64,000 nt of DNA from Pseudognaphalium luteoalbum (GCA_963422505.1 OY730194.1:118377982-118441981); one strand, 5' to 3'; shown: positions 1 through 11,688, counted from the first letter of the stretch. Made by a program: numbers and translations. The notes: a model not told the origin generated them from the letters alone.

Positions 1-384
1 CAAAAATGACTCTACTTTTAATGATAGTCTTACCAATTTAGTTATGATCTTGGACACTATTCCAATAAGTATTACAATTCATAATTAATGTAATTATATA
101 CAGAACGATTTAAACAACGCAAAAAAAATATACGACTGTTGGTGAATAAAATTAATTAATAATATGAAATTATTAATTAATATTAACGTTTATTAATTGT
201 TATGTTGATAGTATTTACAAAGCATTTTGTGTCAAATAATTTTTATTCCGTAAACTGAAACGACTTAAACCATACAAGTAAAACTAAATTAAAACAAAGT
301 TATAATTTTATAACTCAACTAATATATTTCTATAAAATATCTAAAGTAAAAATATATTCAAATACTTATTTAAAAACTTACCAA

Positions 385-1866
385 TTTAAATTTAACATTT
401 AACGATCGGGTAAACGAACACGGGTTAAATACCACCAATTTGGGGCAAAAATCTCCTCTCTTTGGCCCCAAAAATCTGCCAAACACCACCCCCACCCAAC
501 CCCATTTTCACTTCATCTTCATCTAACACCAAACACACACATACTTCTAAACTCTCTCAAAACCCTCTCTCAACCACCACCAAAAATCACCAAATCATCA
601 CCATTTTCTTTGTATTTTCGGACCAACAAAACTCATCATCATCTTCATCTTCAAGATTCAAGCTCAAGAACACCATTATCATCACCATCTTCATCCATTC
701 ACCTAACTTTCGGATTTCACTCGATTTGGTAGTTAGTGACCTACTTGGATTTAGGCTTTGCTAGCGCTCGCAACTTTACTTAGCTCAACAGGTGAGTTCA
801 CAGCCCCACAACTTGGGGTGAGAAACATAGCCAACTGCTTTATTGGTTGCCATAACTGCTTTTACTTACATGATTGTATATTTGTTTTACTCGAACGATT
901 AGAGTACTGTAAACTGTCGAACTCTTACACAAAACTGGTATTTATGAAACAACATTTTCATACTATAAACTTGTTAAACTTGTTTGGTAAACCGGAGAAT
1001 GACTGGTACTTTTCTGTAAACGCTGGAGAATGACCAGCAACGTATTTTAGTGCCAGAGAACGACTGGCCAAGTGGACGGGAGAATGACCCGTGCGTCTTT
1101 TGACCGGAGAACGACCGGTACTGTGTTTCACTGGAGAACGACCAGCAGTGTTTATTGCCAGAGAACGACTGGCCGAGTTTGGACGGGAGAACGACCCGTG
1201 CATCTTTAGACCGGAGAACGACCGGTACTGTTTTGGAAACGCTGGAGAACGACCAGCAACGTATTGTAAACGATATGTTGGGTAACATCCCACACAAACG
1301 GTATTTTGGGTAACATCCCACGCAAACTATATTTTGGGTGACATCCCAACCGAACTATACTTGGATAACATTCCACAAAATGTTTACTTAACTATTATAG
1401 CAATAACTATTTATGAACGTGTTTGTTTTAACAACTGTGCTTACAAACTTGACTCAACTATTACAAACAAACATAAAACCTGTGAATTCACTCAACCTCG
1501 TTATTGACTTTTACTATGTTTTTCAGGGAATTAGCTGCATGTAAGAACCTCCAGCATACATGGAACATAGGCGACCCACCAAGGAATAAGATGCCAACTT
1601 TTTACGACCGGATTTCTTTTATATAACTAAGCTGTTTAGTCATATTTACGAAATCTACTTTTGTAACTTAATTACTTTTCAACTTATACGATTCGATGAA
1701 TCGTAAACTTTGTAACTATTACTTTTGGCATCTTAATATATTATTATGTTCTGTTGAAATCATAAGCTCGGATACGTATGCATGTACTGTGTATTGTGGC
1801 ACTCCCCATACTTAACTAAATGCTTCCGCTAAACTAAATCAACAAATTTTGGGGGTGTTAAACAAT
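385..1866 (+). other. Repeat-like transcribed-looking segment, possible solo LTR
   Basis: Non-coding segment with LTR-like composition. A TATA-like stretch near 425 is followed by a C/A-rich leader (about 480-700). There is a strong splice donor (CAG|GTGAGT, exon end 791) and a strong acceptor (TTTTTCAG|GG, intron end 1526). The segment ends in a 'GGGGGTGTTAAACA' tail near 1851-1864, similar to the 3' ends of some plant Gypsy LTRs. Neither a clear TG start nor a target-site duplication was found, so the solo-LTR reading is an inference. The predicted intron contains the hairpin array. Short frames here, such as 462-764, are low-complexity and not supported as genes. Confidence 0.35.
991..1375. 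repeat. Tandem array of 14 small hairpins with covarying stems
   Basis: Ten units carry a constant 7-nt loop (AGAATGA or AGAACGA) between complementary arms. They lie at 991-1007, 1022-1038, 1052-1068, 1076-1092, 1103-1119, 1130-1146, 1157-1173, 1183-1199, 1210-1226 and 1241-1257. The arm pairs cycle in the order CCGG/CCGG, CTGG/CCAG, CCAG/CTGG, CGGG/CCCG, giving a four-unit higher-order repeat of about 107-112 bp. Four more units have a TAACAT or TGACAT loop and TGGG/CCCA arms: 1279-1292, 1307-1320, 1335-1348 and 1362-1375, the last with TGGA/TCCA. Stems change but stay paired; unit 1 has one G-T wobble. Spacers between units are not conserved to the same degree. Confidence 0.85.
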
Positions 1867-1869
1867 CAA

Positions 1870-4800
1870 ACTTAGATTACGGCAAGGCTATGGCACTATA
1901 TTTTATATGTTTTATTTTATGTCTATGCATGTTTAATTATTTGAATGATTGGTGAATTGTTAGATTAATAATTAGAACATAAATAAAACATTAAATAATG
2001 TGTATTATCGAGTGAACACATTTATGAAATGTTGATTCCTCTAGGATGAACACATTATTAGAAAGTTAATAAAGCGCTTGTTTTTAATGATAAATAAAAC
2101 TAGGAAATGGTTTAAACTTGATGATTTCCTAAGGGTCGTGTTTTATTAAAAATCGTGGTATGTAAACTCATGCATAGTTTATATACATGTTTTTTAAAAG
2201 TAATTTTTGAAATTAGTTTAAATTTAAGAAAAATACCGAAGTATGTTTAATTAGAGAATTAAGACCTAAAACCCTATTTAACTTAAGACCGTAAGCACCC
2301 TCCATTTGTGGACATTCATACCGAACCCGACTCCATGTCCTTTGCCGCCTCCGCGGGTGGGCATGGTTGCACTCGATTAGGGTGAAGTGAAAGGGCCGTG
2401 ATATCCACTTGAGAAGATAGCCGGTTCCCCACAGTTAGCAAATGGTTTGGTCTATTGGTGATTCTAAGTGAGACTTGGCCCAAGGTGTAAGTTGAGATTA
2501 AATATATCCAACTAATAAATTTGGAATCTCAAATGTCTAGGAGTTGTATATGTGATGCAATTGATATGTGATCTACCTAAAAAGCTACGGTGTGTCATTG
2601 CAGCCTTCGTTGAGGGCACATTTTAGTGTGAATGTCGGATCCTAGCTTAATAGTTCTATTAGGGTTTATGAATTATTAAGAGTTTAAATCGGAATAACTA
2701 AATTTTGTTTGTTTTAATGTAGATGGCTAATAACAACATTAACGTGAACACCACCATGAACTTGTCGCTTCGTTCGATCCTTGAGAAGGATAAGTTGATC
2801 AGGCCTAACTTTCGTAATTGGGAAAGGAACCTTCAAATCGTCCTTCACCATGAACGAAAGTGGTATGTGCTCGAGACACCTCTTGGTCCCAAGCCACCAA
2901 ATGATGCCGCCGAGGACGTTAGAAATGCTCACTCTAAGCATGAGAACAATCTTCTCGACGTGCAATGGTTGATGCTTGCTGCTATGTCTCCCGAACTCCA
3001 AGTTAATTACATGGATACAACGACGTATGATTTGATTCGTCGTTTAAGGGAAACTTTTCAGTCCACTACTAGAACCGAAAGGTTCGACGCCACTAAGGAT
3101 TTGAATAGTTGCAAGATGGCCGAGGGATCCGATGTGAGTGCCCATGTTGTGAAAATGATAGGACATCTTAACCGTCTTGAAAGACTTGGTCATGCTTTTC
3201 CACAAGAATTAGCTATTGATATAATTCTTGCTTCATTGAGTAAGGAGTACAAGCAATTTGTGCTTAATTACAATATGAACAACACGGAAAGGACCATTCA
3301 TGAGTTGCATCAAATGTTGAAAACTACACAACGGGATATGAAACCCGTCAAGTCTAAAGATGTGTTAATGATTCGTGATGGGGGCATAAAGAAGAAGCGT
3401 AAGTTCCGTGGCAACAAAGGAAAGAAGAAGAATGGTGATTCAACTTCAAAACCAGCACCTAAAGCCAAAGTGTTCAAAGCCGAGCATAACTGTTTTCATT
3501 GTGGTAAGCTTGGACATTGAAGGAGGAACTGTCCCAATTATCTAGCCGATAAGAGGAATGGTGCCGAGACTTCTGGTTAGTATTGATATCCTTAAAGGAT
3601 TGTTCATTTACTTCATATGACTATATTAGATGGTTGATCTAATGTGTATGATTTTTATTGTAGGGGTCAAGAAGTGATAGAGCACTTGAAGTGGAGCTAT
3701 GGAGATGGCATTGATTGTTCAAGATGCTTAGATGTGGAAGAATAAGTGCTATAGGCACATTAGTTTATTTTAATATTTTGGGGATATTATTTCATACATT
3801 TGTTTTTCACATTATGGTTTGCTCGTTTTGAGCTTAGATATTTGTTTTGAATATTTAAATATTTTTGATATTAAAGTTTGGTTTGTGAAATAATATTTGA
3901 AATATGTTTAAAAGTTTTTGAAATGATCTTTATTTAAAACTTGTGTCGAATTTCCAAAATGAGATCCACATATAACAATTCTAGTGTATGACTCATTTAG
4001 AACTTATCTTTTAAGATACGCGTTCATGAGTAATACATTTAAATAAGTGTTATTTATTAGTTGATATCTTTATAATTGTGAATTATTGAATACGCAAGTT
4101 GCCAAGTAATAAGTTTGATTTATATAGAACTTAAGTACTAAATAATAATGCTTTAAAGATTGTTGAATCTTCTAGATTATTGAATCTATTATATGCATAA
4201 GAATGTATGAATAAGTTGGTAGACTTATTAGATACAATTAATTGAATTATCAATTAATCATGATGGATTAAATGTAATTAATAAATTTATTATGGTTTGA
4301 TTTATTCTTGTCTAAAAGAATTAAATTGGTGATGTGTTTTCATAACACATTATGAGACTAAGATGATAGTTTATTGTTTTGATTATTTAATCAACATGTG
4401 TATTACATATAATGAAGAGAATCATTTCTAAAATGAATTGTAAGATTTATTTTGTAGAAATTGGATTCTAGAGTATTGTTAGATTTAGTGGGAGCGTTAA
4501 ATGGAAATTTTAATATTTCACAAGAACATTGATTCGTTTATATTATTGTTGAATAATTAAAAGTTATTATTGAATTGATTTAAAATGTTTGATGATTGTT
4601 TAAAAGAAATTTTAAAATCCAAACAATTGGAAACATCAAATTCATTGTGAAGTCAATTTCATTAAGTTGAATTAATGGTTAGTCATAGTGAATGCTTTGT
4701 ATAAATGATATTATGATCTAATATGTTTTACTTCGGTGTACATATTAAATGGTCATTGGATAACGTTAACAAAGATCCAAATTATAATTACAACAAATAA

Positions 4801-6730
4801 AGCTTAAAGTCCTTAGACTTAAGTTTAGTGGGTAGATATTTATTAAAAAATATTTGGAGAAATGTATCTTAGTAAATATAGTTGATATGGATTAATTAAA
4901 ATTAGTTCTAATTATATTCATATATCACGACCCGATTCCGAAACCATGAACTGTAGCATGTTAAGGTTGTGTGACTCATTGAGATATGACAAGATCTTCA
5001 TGTTGTTCATATTTAGTATATTTTAGTATCCATGAATAAATTCAAGTTTGTTCAAAAGTTTATGAGACACATATCCATAGCCGCTTATTGTCGTGGGAAC
5101 TACAATAGGGCGATCGGTTATAGTGAAAGATGGTATGTTACAACTTTAAGTAGCAATTTGTCCTGCAGATAAGGTACAATCACTGTTATTTGTGATGCCT
5201 GATCACTAGCACTTAATGCGATTAAATGTTGGATTGACCCACACATTGAGTGAATACTTCGTGGACCATTGTCATGGGTATTCTCAATCGTGGCGCACTA
5301 TCCTCTGACCTGAGCAGGCTAGATTTTCGCATGTGAACCTAGTTGGTTTCTAATGAGATCTAACGATGTTCGTAAATGAGCATCCATAACGGTTATTTGT
5401 TGGCTGACGAAGAACACATGTTGTGATTTCTAGTTTAACTCACAAGATGGGACTTTGCAACTCTTGAATAAAAGCAAGAGAGATAACTCCTAGGCCGTCG
5501 ATGATTTGGACTAAAGAAATGTATGGCCATACTCGAGTGATAAGTCACTTGCTTAGTCGGTACAAATCTGTAATCGAAAATAGGAATTGAGTATTGTAAG
5601 GTTGATACGGTCCATGCCTTATACTCTAAAATAACTTAAAAAGGTGCAAAAGGATAATAGCCACATCCTCACCGTTTAAGTTGTATTTCAACTAGACTGT
5701 TAAGCTACGAGGAGTGATTGCTTCATTGATCTGGTTAACCTAAGTGTCCTGGCAGGGACCGCCTTAGGTACATGATATTTTACCGATGCTAATATTTCGC
5801 ACAAATGGGAGTCTGAAAGATTATGTGCTTAATATTAACATAATTAAATGTCAGATCCAGCTTCACATGAATACCGCATGGTCACACCGATGAGCACAAC
5901 CGAATAAGTAGTGTGGTACTATAAAAGAGATATTTGATGTCGTTCATTTAGTTGAAATGAATTAGTTGGTCGAATACAATTAAGACATTTATTAAAGTAA
6001 ATAATTAATGTAATTATTTATTTAATAAAAAGGATTTATTTATAAATGATTTTGTAAATAACTTAACTAGTTTAATTATTATTAAACTACAAGGTTTTAA
6101 CTGTAAATATATAAGTTTGTGATTAGTTTAATAGTTTGATTAAACTAAAGGGATTAAAGTGAAAGTATTAAACTCGGAGAACAAGTTGGATCACACCTAT
6201 AAATAAAGGTCTTAGGGTTCATTATTTGGTGATCAAACCCTAACTCTTTCTCCCTCCCTCTCCCAATCGATCTCCCTCTCTCCCTCTCTTGCCGAAATCG
6301 GCCAAACCCCTAAGGGGTTTCGAGTTCGTGATTCAATTGCAACTAGCTTGATTTCGCGAGAGGTTTTAGTATACACTTTAGGTTTCTACCAATCATTCAA
6401 TCGTGAATCAAAGGTGGATACCTAACGTATCCCGTAGCTAGTCGATTTCAAGAAGAAGTAAAAGAAGTTCAAGATAAGTCCACTCGTACTTTGGCAACGA
6501 GTTGAAGTTTAGAGTTCTTGCCGAGCACTCGATGTAAGAACGTTTCTTTTTAACTATTTAATTATATGTAATTAAATATTATACATGTTTTATTATGAAA
6601 ATTATAGATCTTGACTAAGGGTTTAATTTAATATGATTAAATATATTTTTTTATAAAGCTTTCGCATATTAATTATATTAAACTGTTAATAAAGATTAAA
6701 TATTTATAACGTATAATTCTATCTAAAACC
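1870..6730 (+). mobile_element. Pol-less LTR retroelement relic (Copia-type gag only)
   Basis: Order seen: non-coding leader (about 1870-2722), a gag-like frame (2723-3580), a long AT-rich non-coding stretch, a purine-rich 'AGTGGGAGCG' motif near 4489 resembling a Copia polypurine tract, then about 2.2 kb resembling a 3' LTR. That LTR-like part holds a TATA box at 6198-6206 and a C/T-rich leader at 6240-6300. No protease, integrase, reverse transcriptase or RNase H frame is present. No copy of the 3' LTR-like sequence was seen upstream, so the 5' LTR appears lost. Gag-only plant elements (TR-GAG type) are a known class. Exact borders are uncertain. Confidence 0.5.
2723..3580 (+). pseudogene. 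Copia-type Gag, interrupted in its zinc knuckle
   Basis: The open part (2723-3520, 265 aa) has the plant Copia capsid layout. It starts with an N-terminal 'LRSILEKDKL' block, then a helical capsid region including 'DLIRRLRETFQSTTRTERFD' at about residues 101-120, then a basic K/R-rich stretch near residues 210-250, then a CCHC zinc knuckle. The knuckle reads C-F-H-C-G-K-L-G-H, then TGA where a Trp is expected, then R-R-N-C, so a CX2CX4HX4C knuckle is cut by one G-to-A type nonsense change. Reading through, the frame continues for 19 codons to TAG at 3578-3580. An acceptor-like TGTAG lies directly before the ATG, and a GTAAGT donor at 2487 may define a leader intron (inference). Confidence 0.8.
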
Positions 6731-6936
6731 CTTCAAATAACACTACATTCAGAACTCTACAAGCTCACATTTCACATGTGATGATCGTTCTATTTCTAAA
6801 AAATTCTTGATCAACTAGGACCATGTGAGAATAAAAAAATTTTGATTGTGAACTATAAACCAACTTGTCTATGGGCACCCATGGTCTTCATTAATTCTAG
6901 AAAATTTCACTATCACATTAATTAATCATCAATCAA

Positions 6937-8343
6937 ATGGTAACAGTTGGTGAAATTCTCATGGTACCATTCTTGGGTCAAGGACACCTTAACCCAGCAA
7001 TGGAACTTTGCAAGAATATGAGCTATCATAACTTTAATGTTACCCTCATCATCCCATCTCACTTAGCTTCATCCATTCCCTCCACATTTTCTAATCATTC
7101 TTCCTTCATTCATGTTACCGAAATCACCATCCCCCCAACCTTATCTGGGGAATCGTTTATCGATAAGTATACTCAGATGAATGAGGGAATCAAGTCGTTC
7201 TTGTCCACTAAGTCTGGAGTACGAGCTCCTACATGTGTTGTGATGGACCTCATGATGATTTGGTGCAAACAAGTTTTTGTAGATCATAAGATTCCTGTGG
7301 TGTCTTTTGCCACTTCCAGCGCAACCTCACTTGCGATGGGTTTTGGACGGTGGATGTCAAAGGTTGGAGACTTGAAGCCCTGTGCGGAAGAAATGGCTAT
7401 GACTTTTGAAGATCTAAGCAGAAGAAAACTGCAGCCTGACTCATTTGATCCCATTCGCAAACCATTTTGGATTGATGCAGTGGCCGGTTCTGTCGCATTA
7501 CTTATCAACACTTGTGATAATTTGGAGCATTTGTTCATGAACTATATTTCCGGACATGTCCAATTTCCAATTTGGGCTGTTGGGCCGCTGCTACCTAAAC
7601 AGTTTGGGAAATCAGCTGGTTCAACCCATCATGTTCGTGAGATGATGAGATCAAGCCATAAATCCAATTACACAGAAGATGAGGTAATCCAATGGTTGGA
7701 TTCAAAAACAATTGGATCGGTACTGTATATCGCTTTTGGGAGTGAGTTTACACCAACTCTCGAAGAGCACAAGCAACTTGCCAAGGCCTTGGAGGAATCA
7801 GACCATCCTTTCATATGGGTGATCCAGCACGGTTCAGGTACAACCAACACTCCTCGCTCCTTCTTGGAGTTTACTCAAACTGAACAAGAGAAAGGTTACT
7901 ATCCTGAGGGTTTAGACTTGGAAGTTGGGAATAGAGGGTTGATCATTACTGGATGGTCACCCCAGTTGTTGATTCTGAGTCACCCATCTACAGGAGGTTT
8001 TTTATCACATTGTGGGTGGAACTCGACTGTAGAGGCAATAACACTTGGGGTCCCAATATTGGGATGGCCGCTACGGGCTGATCAGTTTGACCATGCAAAA
8101 CTGGTGACCAACCATCTTAAGATAGGGTTCAACATCTCAGATTTTGCTAATGAGGATGAGCCACCAGCGATGTTCAGAAAGGAACATATTTTTGCAGGAA
8201 TTGAAAGGCTAATGAGCGATGAAAAAGTGCACAAACAAGCAAAGATCCTTAGCAAAGATTTTGAAAGCAAAACTCCAGCGAGTTCAGCAAAAGCATTAGA
8301 CGGTTTTATAGAGTTTTTAAGCCCAAAATATGCCCGGTTATGA
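6937..8343 (+). CDS. UDP-dependent glycosyltransferase (plant family 1 UGT)
   Basis: Intact intronless 468-aa frame, the usual UGT length. It transfers a sugar from a UDP-sugar to a small acceptor in the cytosol; the acceptor cannot be told from sequence. The N-terminal GQGHLNP holds the catalytic His17, and Asp104 in VVMDLMM is the likely partner Asp. The 44-residue PSPG sugar-donor box runs from Trp340 (GWSPQ) through HCGWNS to Gln383 (ADQ); the final Gln is typical of UDP-glucose users. The 'LPGLP' block that many relatives have before 'EEMAMT' is absent around residues 147-152. The start fits the family N-terminus. A poly(A) signal AATAAA lies at 8508-8513. The LTR-like relic ends only about 200 bp upstream. 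The UGT subfamily was not assigned. Confidence 0.93.
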   Translation: MVTVGEILMVPFLGQGHLNPAMELCKNMSYHNFNVTLIIPSHLASSIPSTFSNHSSFIHVTEITIPPTLSGESFIDKYTQMNEGIKSFLSTKSGVRAPTCVVMDLMMIWCKQVFVDHKIPVVSFATSSATSLAMGFGRWMSKVGDLKPCAEEMAMTFEDLSRRKLQPDSFDPIRKPFWIDAVAGSVALLINTCDNLEHLFMNYISGHVQFPIWAVGPLLPKQFGKSAGSTHHVREMMRSSHKSNYTEDEVIQWLDSKTIGSVLYIAFGSEFTPTLEEHKQLAKALEESDHPFIWVIQHGSGTTNTPRSFLEFTQTEQEKGYYPEGLDLEVGNRGLIITGWSPQLLILSHPSTGGFLSHCGWNSTVEAITLGVPILGWPLRADQFDHAKLVTNHLKIGFNISDFANEDEPPAMFRKEHIFAGIERLMSDEKVHKQAKILSKDFESKTPASSAKALDGFIEFLSPKYARL

Positions 8344-8349
8344 GTACGT

Positions 8350-9827
8350 GCAGGATCGATGTTCAGCAACTTTTAGTTTTTAAGCCCGAAATAACGTAGG
8401 CTGTGAGAGAAGTGACTTAAACTAGTTTGGTAATTTTGGTAGTTTGTTTTATAAATAGGAAATCTTGGATTAGAAAATTTGTACCTTCGAATATGATTTG
8501 CAATTTTAATAAAAGTTTTAGACTTGGATTTTGTTTTTGCTCTTCGTATTTGTTCTAATAATAACAGTCTTCCAATTACTTTACTGATTCTTTATATAGA
8601 TGTACGAAAAGGTCCTACGTATCTAGATTTTTGTTTTCTCAACGTAAGGGACAAAATTCTGAAGATCTTAGAAGTTAGAACAATAACCAGATTGTAACAA
8701 GTATCTAATTATTGATCTTTTAAATAAGCCTATGTCAAAACTTGGATTATTATTCCAATATATTAGCTGGGGCTTTTCGTAGTTAGCTTATAATTAGTGT
8801 TGGGCTTAAATAGCCTGAATGTATCATACATGTCTACAATGAACTATAATCTTTGAGACCCCTAATGGTGTGGGTCCTGTGCAGTTGAGCAGCCAACACC
8901 GGCCCATCACCGGCCCTTGACCTAACCATATATGTGTAGCTCACTCGTCAACAACGAGTTATATATTATGTAAATTCTCATAAAAATTAGGATTTGAAGT
9001 GTTGCCTTGGCAGCATAGCTTTAGTGAAACACTAGCATGTAATATGTTACCAAAAAAAAAAAGACATGGTCACTGGTGGGTGAAAATAGTCTTTGTAACC
9101 ATACGCCATACTAACTAAGATAAGCACCAAAACCTATGAGCATAATCGATGTAGCTTTCGTTGGTGTTTTGGCGAGAAGTATTATCGTTATCTTCTATAT
9201 ATGATCTTGATGAGAAGACAAGCAGTGGCAATGAAATGAGATAAAGGGATCGAGAGGTGCAAAGTGTGATGAGTTTGAAGTTTGCAAACCATGACATGAT
9301 TAAAGAAGTTGAACCAACAAAGAAGATGGTTTTGAGGTTTAAGGGAAGACATAAGAGGTGAGGAGACATATATATATACACACACACGACAGGAAACAGT
9401 ACGTGCAATACCAAAGCTATTATCAAATCTACCAAAAATTGTATACCTCTTCCTCCATCTCAATGGAAATTTCTCACTTGCCTCTTTGTATTATGTTTCT
9501 TCTCACTAGCACTTGTGAGGTTATGAACAAAGTGAGGTAAATATAGACGTAAAATCGTAAACTTTTTAAGCATACTTACAGAGATACAGTATGGTACCAT
9601 GGTCTACAAATACTTGGATAGTAAATAAAATTAACTTGTTATTATGTGAGATTGCGACAAAAATATTACAATGCAACCACAAATTTAAAGTACACATGAC
9701 AATTGTTGTATGTTTCAGATTATTACTAGATTATGATTTAGGTACACATTGTATCAAACTATCTAAAATTGACAATGATATAAACTAGGTGTTAATTGTC
9801 CTAGCTCTTATTCAAGATAAAATTACT
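8350..9827. other. Intergenic, UGT 3' region and spacer
   Basis: Begins with the UGT 3' UTR (poly(A) signal at 8508). The rest holds no recognisable gene. Short frames on both strands (for example 9115-9463 minus, 9591-9788 plus) lack any family signature and look like chance. A poly-A run lies near 9050, and a short TA/CA microsatellite at about 9370-9386. Confidence 0.6.
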
Positions 9828-9832
9828 ATTAC

Positions 9833-10245
9833 TGATGTAGAGAATCCCTTCAGGCCTTCAGCTCCTCTTGCTTAGCCGTCGTTTCTTTGATTAACATGTG
9901 AAGCCTAACTCGTAACGATTCGAAGATCGAAGGGTCATAAATGACAATTTACAATTGTCATAATCTATCCAATTTAATTTAATATTTATTTAGTTTTAGT
10001 TAGGATTTATCTAGATTTGATATATAATTATTTTTATTATTGTTTCCTTTTTTATCAAGTTTAGTTTGGGGTTAGAAGTCTATATAAACATTTGATTGTA
10101 TTAGGGTTTGAGTTAGTTAAAGATGCATTATTAAAAAGAGAGTGATGCTCGAGAAGTTCCGTTCTAGGGCACCCGTTTAGAGTTTATTGAATTTCCGTTC
10201 ATGTTTATTGTATGATTTCTTCGATTCACAAACACCCCGTCATTA
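9833..10245 (+). repeat. 5' LTR of the composite element
   Basis: 413 bp, preceded by ATTAC. A TATA box (TATATAAA near 10081) gives a plausible promoter, with transcription starting in the last 140 bp. The terminus is CATTA rather than the CATCA of the 3' copy, and is followed by TT and the tRNA-Met PBS at 10248-10259. Confidence 0.85.
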
Positions 10246-10270
10246 TTTGGTATCAGAGCTTCTGGTATTA

Positions 10271-11032
10271 ATGGTCGAACGGCTACATGGAAGACATCTA
10301 GTTCGTAGATCCGGCGAAGTAGGCAACGAACTTGATCCGCGTGACGTGGAGATTGCACGCCTCAAACAACAGATTCAAGAGCTTGAACGCCGACGGAAGG
10401 TTACTCGATCTAAACGAATGTGGGAAACCCGAGATGAGGAAAACCCTAATTTTTTCATTCGTGATCAATGGAATCATCGTGGTGGCGATCGGAAGGAACC
10501 CTTATGTAGTCTTGGGAAGCAAGTTGTGTCGTTTTCTGAGTGCGTCGGTAAGGTCCATCCAAACTATCATGGTTCCTTATATAGTCTTGGGAGGCGAGTT
10601 TTGACTCCTAAGTTCGTCGGTAAGGATCCAAAATATTATCCTTTGGAGACAAAGAAAACTGAATCTGAACCTATCATCTAGGACATAGAGGAGGAGGAAA
10701 AGGAGCATCCTTTAGTCGACAATTATGAGTTTATTCAGAACAACGAAGACTCGAGGACGAGTCTTTTTCAAGAAGAGGAGAATGATGGATACGATGATAA
10801 CCCTATTTGGGAGGTGTTTGTGGAAGAAGACATCTTGGAAGAAGAAGAGTCGTTGCCGGTTTATGATACTGATAACGAGGAAAAAGAAAACATTATTGAG
10901 GAAGAATCAGATCCTACTTATGATACCGATATCAATGAAGAAGAAAAGTATAGCGATGACGATATTTTATATGTTGATTGTGTCGTTATACAAAGATACT
11001 TGCCAAATGTTATTTATCAAACTTCGTATTAA
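10271..11032 (+). pseudogene. Gag-like frame with an internal stop
   Basis: From ATG 10271, 136 codons run to TAG at 10679-10681. The same frame is open again from 10682 to a stop at 11030-11032. The N-terminal part contains 'DPRDVEIARLKQQIQELE', a coiled-coil-like block common in Gag proteins of plant Ty3/Gypsy elements. The C-terminal part is highly acidic, with 'PVYDTDNEEKE', a motif of the same elements. No capsid core, zinc knuckle or polymerase lies between them, so the frame looks like an internally deleted fusion of two ends. The Gypsy assignment is by motif only. Confidence 0.6.
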
Positions 11033-11479
11033 CTGATGTGGTTGAAAAAAGATGACATGATCGAGATGAGTAAATATAATTTGGAGGAGGAAAAGGAGCA
11101 TCCTTTAGTCGACAATTATGAGTTTATTTAGAACAACGAAGACTCGAGGATGAGTCTTTTTCAAGAAGAGGAGAATGATGGATACGATGATAACCCTATT
11201 TGGGAGGTGTTTGTGGAAGAAGACATCTTGGAAGAAGAAGAGTCGTTGCCGGTTTATGATACTGATAACGAGGAAAAAGAAAACATTATTGAGGAAGAAT
11301 CAGATCCTACTTATGATACCGATATCAATGAAGAAGAAAAGTATAGCGATGACGATATTTTATATGTTGATTGTGTCGTTATACAAAGATACTTGCCAAA
11401 TGTTATTTATCAAACTTCGTATTAACTGATGTGGTTGAAAAAAGATGACATGATCGAGATGAGTAAATATAATTTGGTT
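10691..11479 (+). repeat. 393-bp in-frame tandem duplication in the gag region
   Basis: Copies at 10691-11083 and 11084-11476 are nearly identical. The period of 393 bp equals 131 codons, so the reading frame is kept. Two differences were seen, both C in copy 1 and T in copy 2: CAG to TAG, which creates a stop in copy 2, and ACG to ATG. The frame in copy 2 reopens at ATG 11150 and runs to 11425. Confidence 0.9.
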
Positions 11480-11688
11480 AGTTTTTTGAATAGTGACAAT
11501 TATGTAGTTGGGAATATCTATGCACAGAAGATCAATAAATTGGGTATGAAGACAATCAAGACACGTGGCAGAATACTTAAAAAGAAAGGGAATATGATGC
11601 AAAGAGTACAAGTTTGGATGCTAAAAGTCAAGGGAATGGTGAGGTTTAAACAAGACTCGAGGTCGAGTCTTTCTCAAGAAGGGGAGGA

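Noticed and set aside
958..1321. Overlapping repetitive frames on both strands across the hairpin array
   Set aside because: Their amino acid periodicity simply mirrors the DNA repeat; no start context or domain supports a protein.
991..1375. CRISPR-like repeat-spacer pattern
   Set aside because: The host is a plant, repeat arms vary systematically, spacers are short and similar to each other, and there are no cas genes.
4490..6730. Copia pol (integrase/reverse transcriptase) remains
   Set aside because: No frame or motif of these enzymes could be found; the segment is LTR-like non-coding DNA.
9115..9463. Minus-strand frames of about 100 aa
   Set aside because: Two overlapping frames of similar length, no signature and no gene-like codon pattern.
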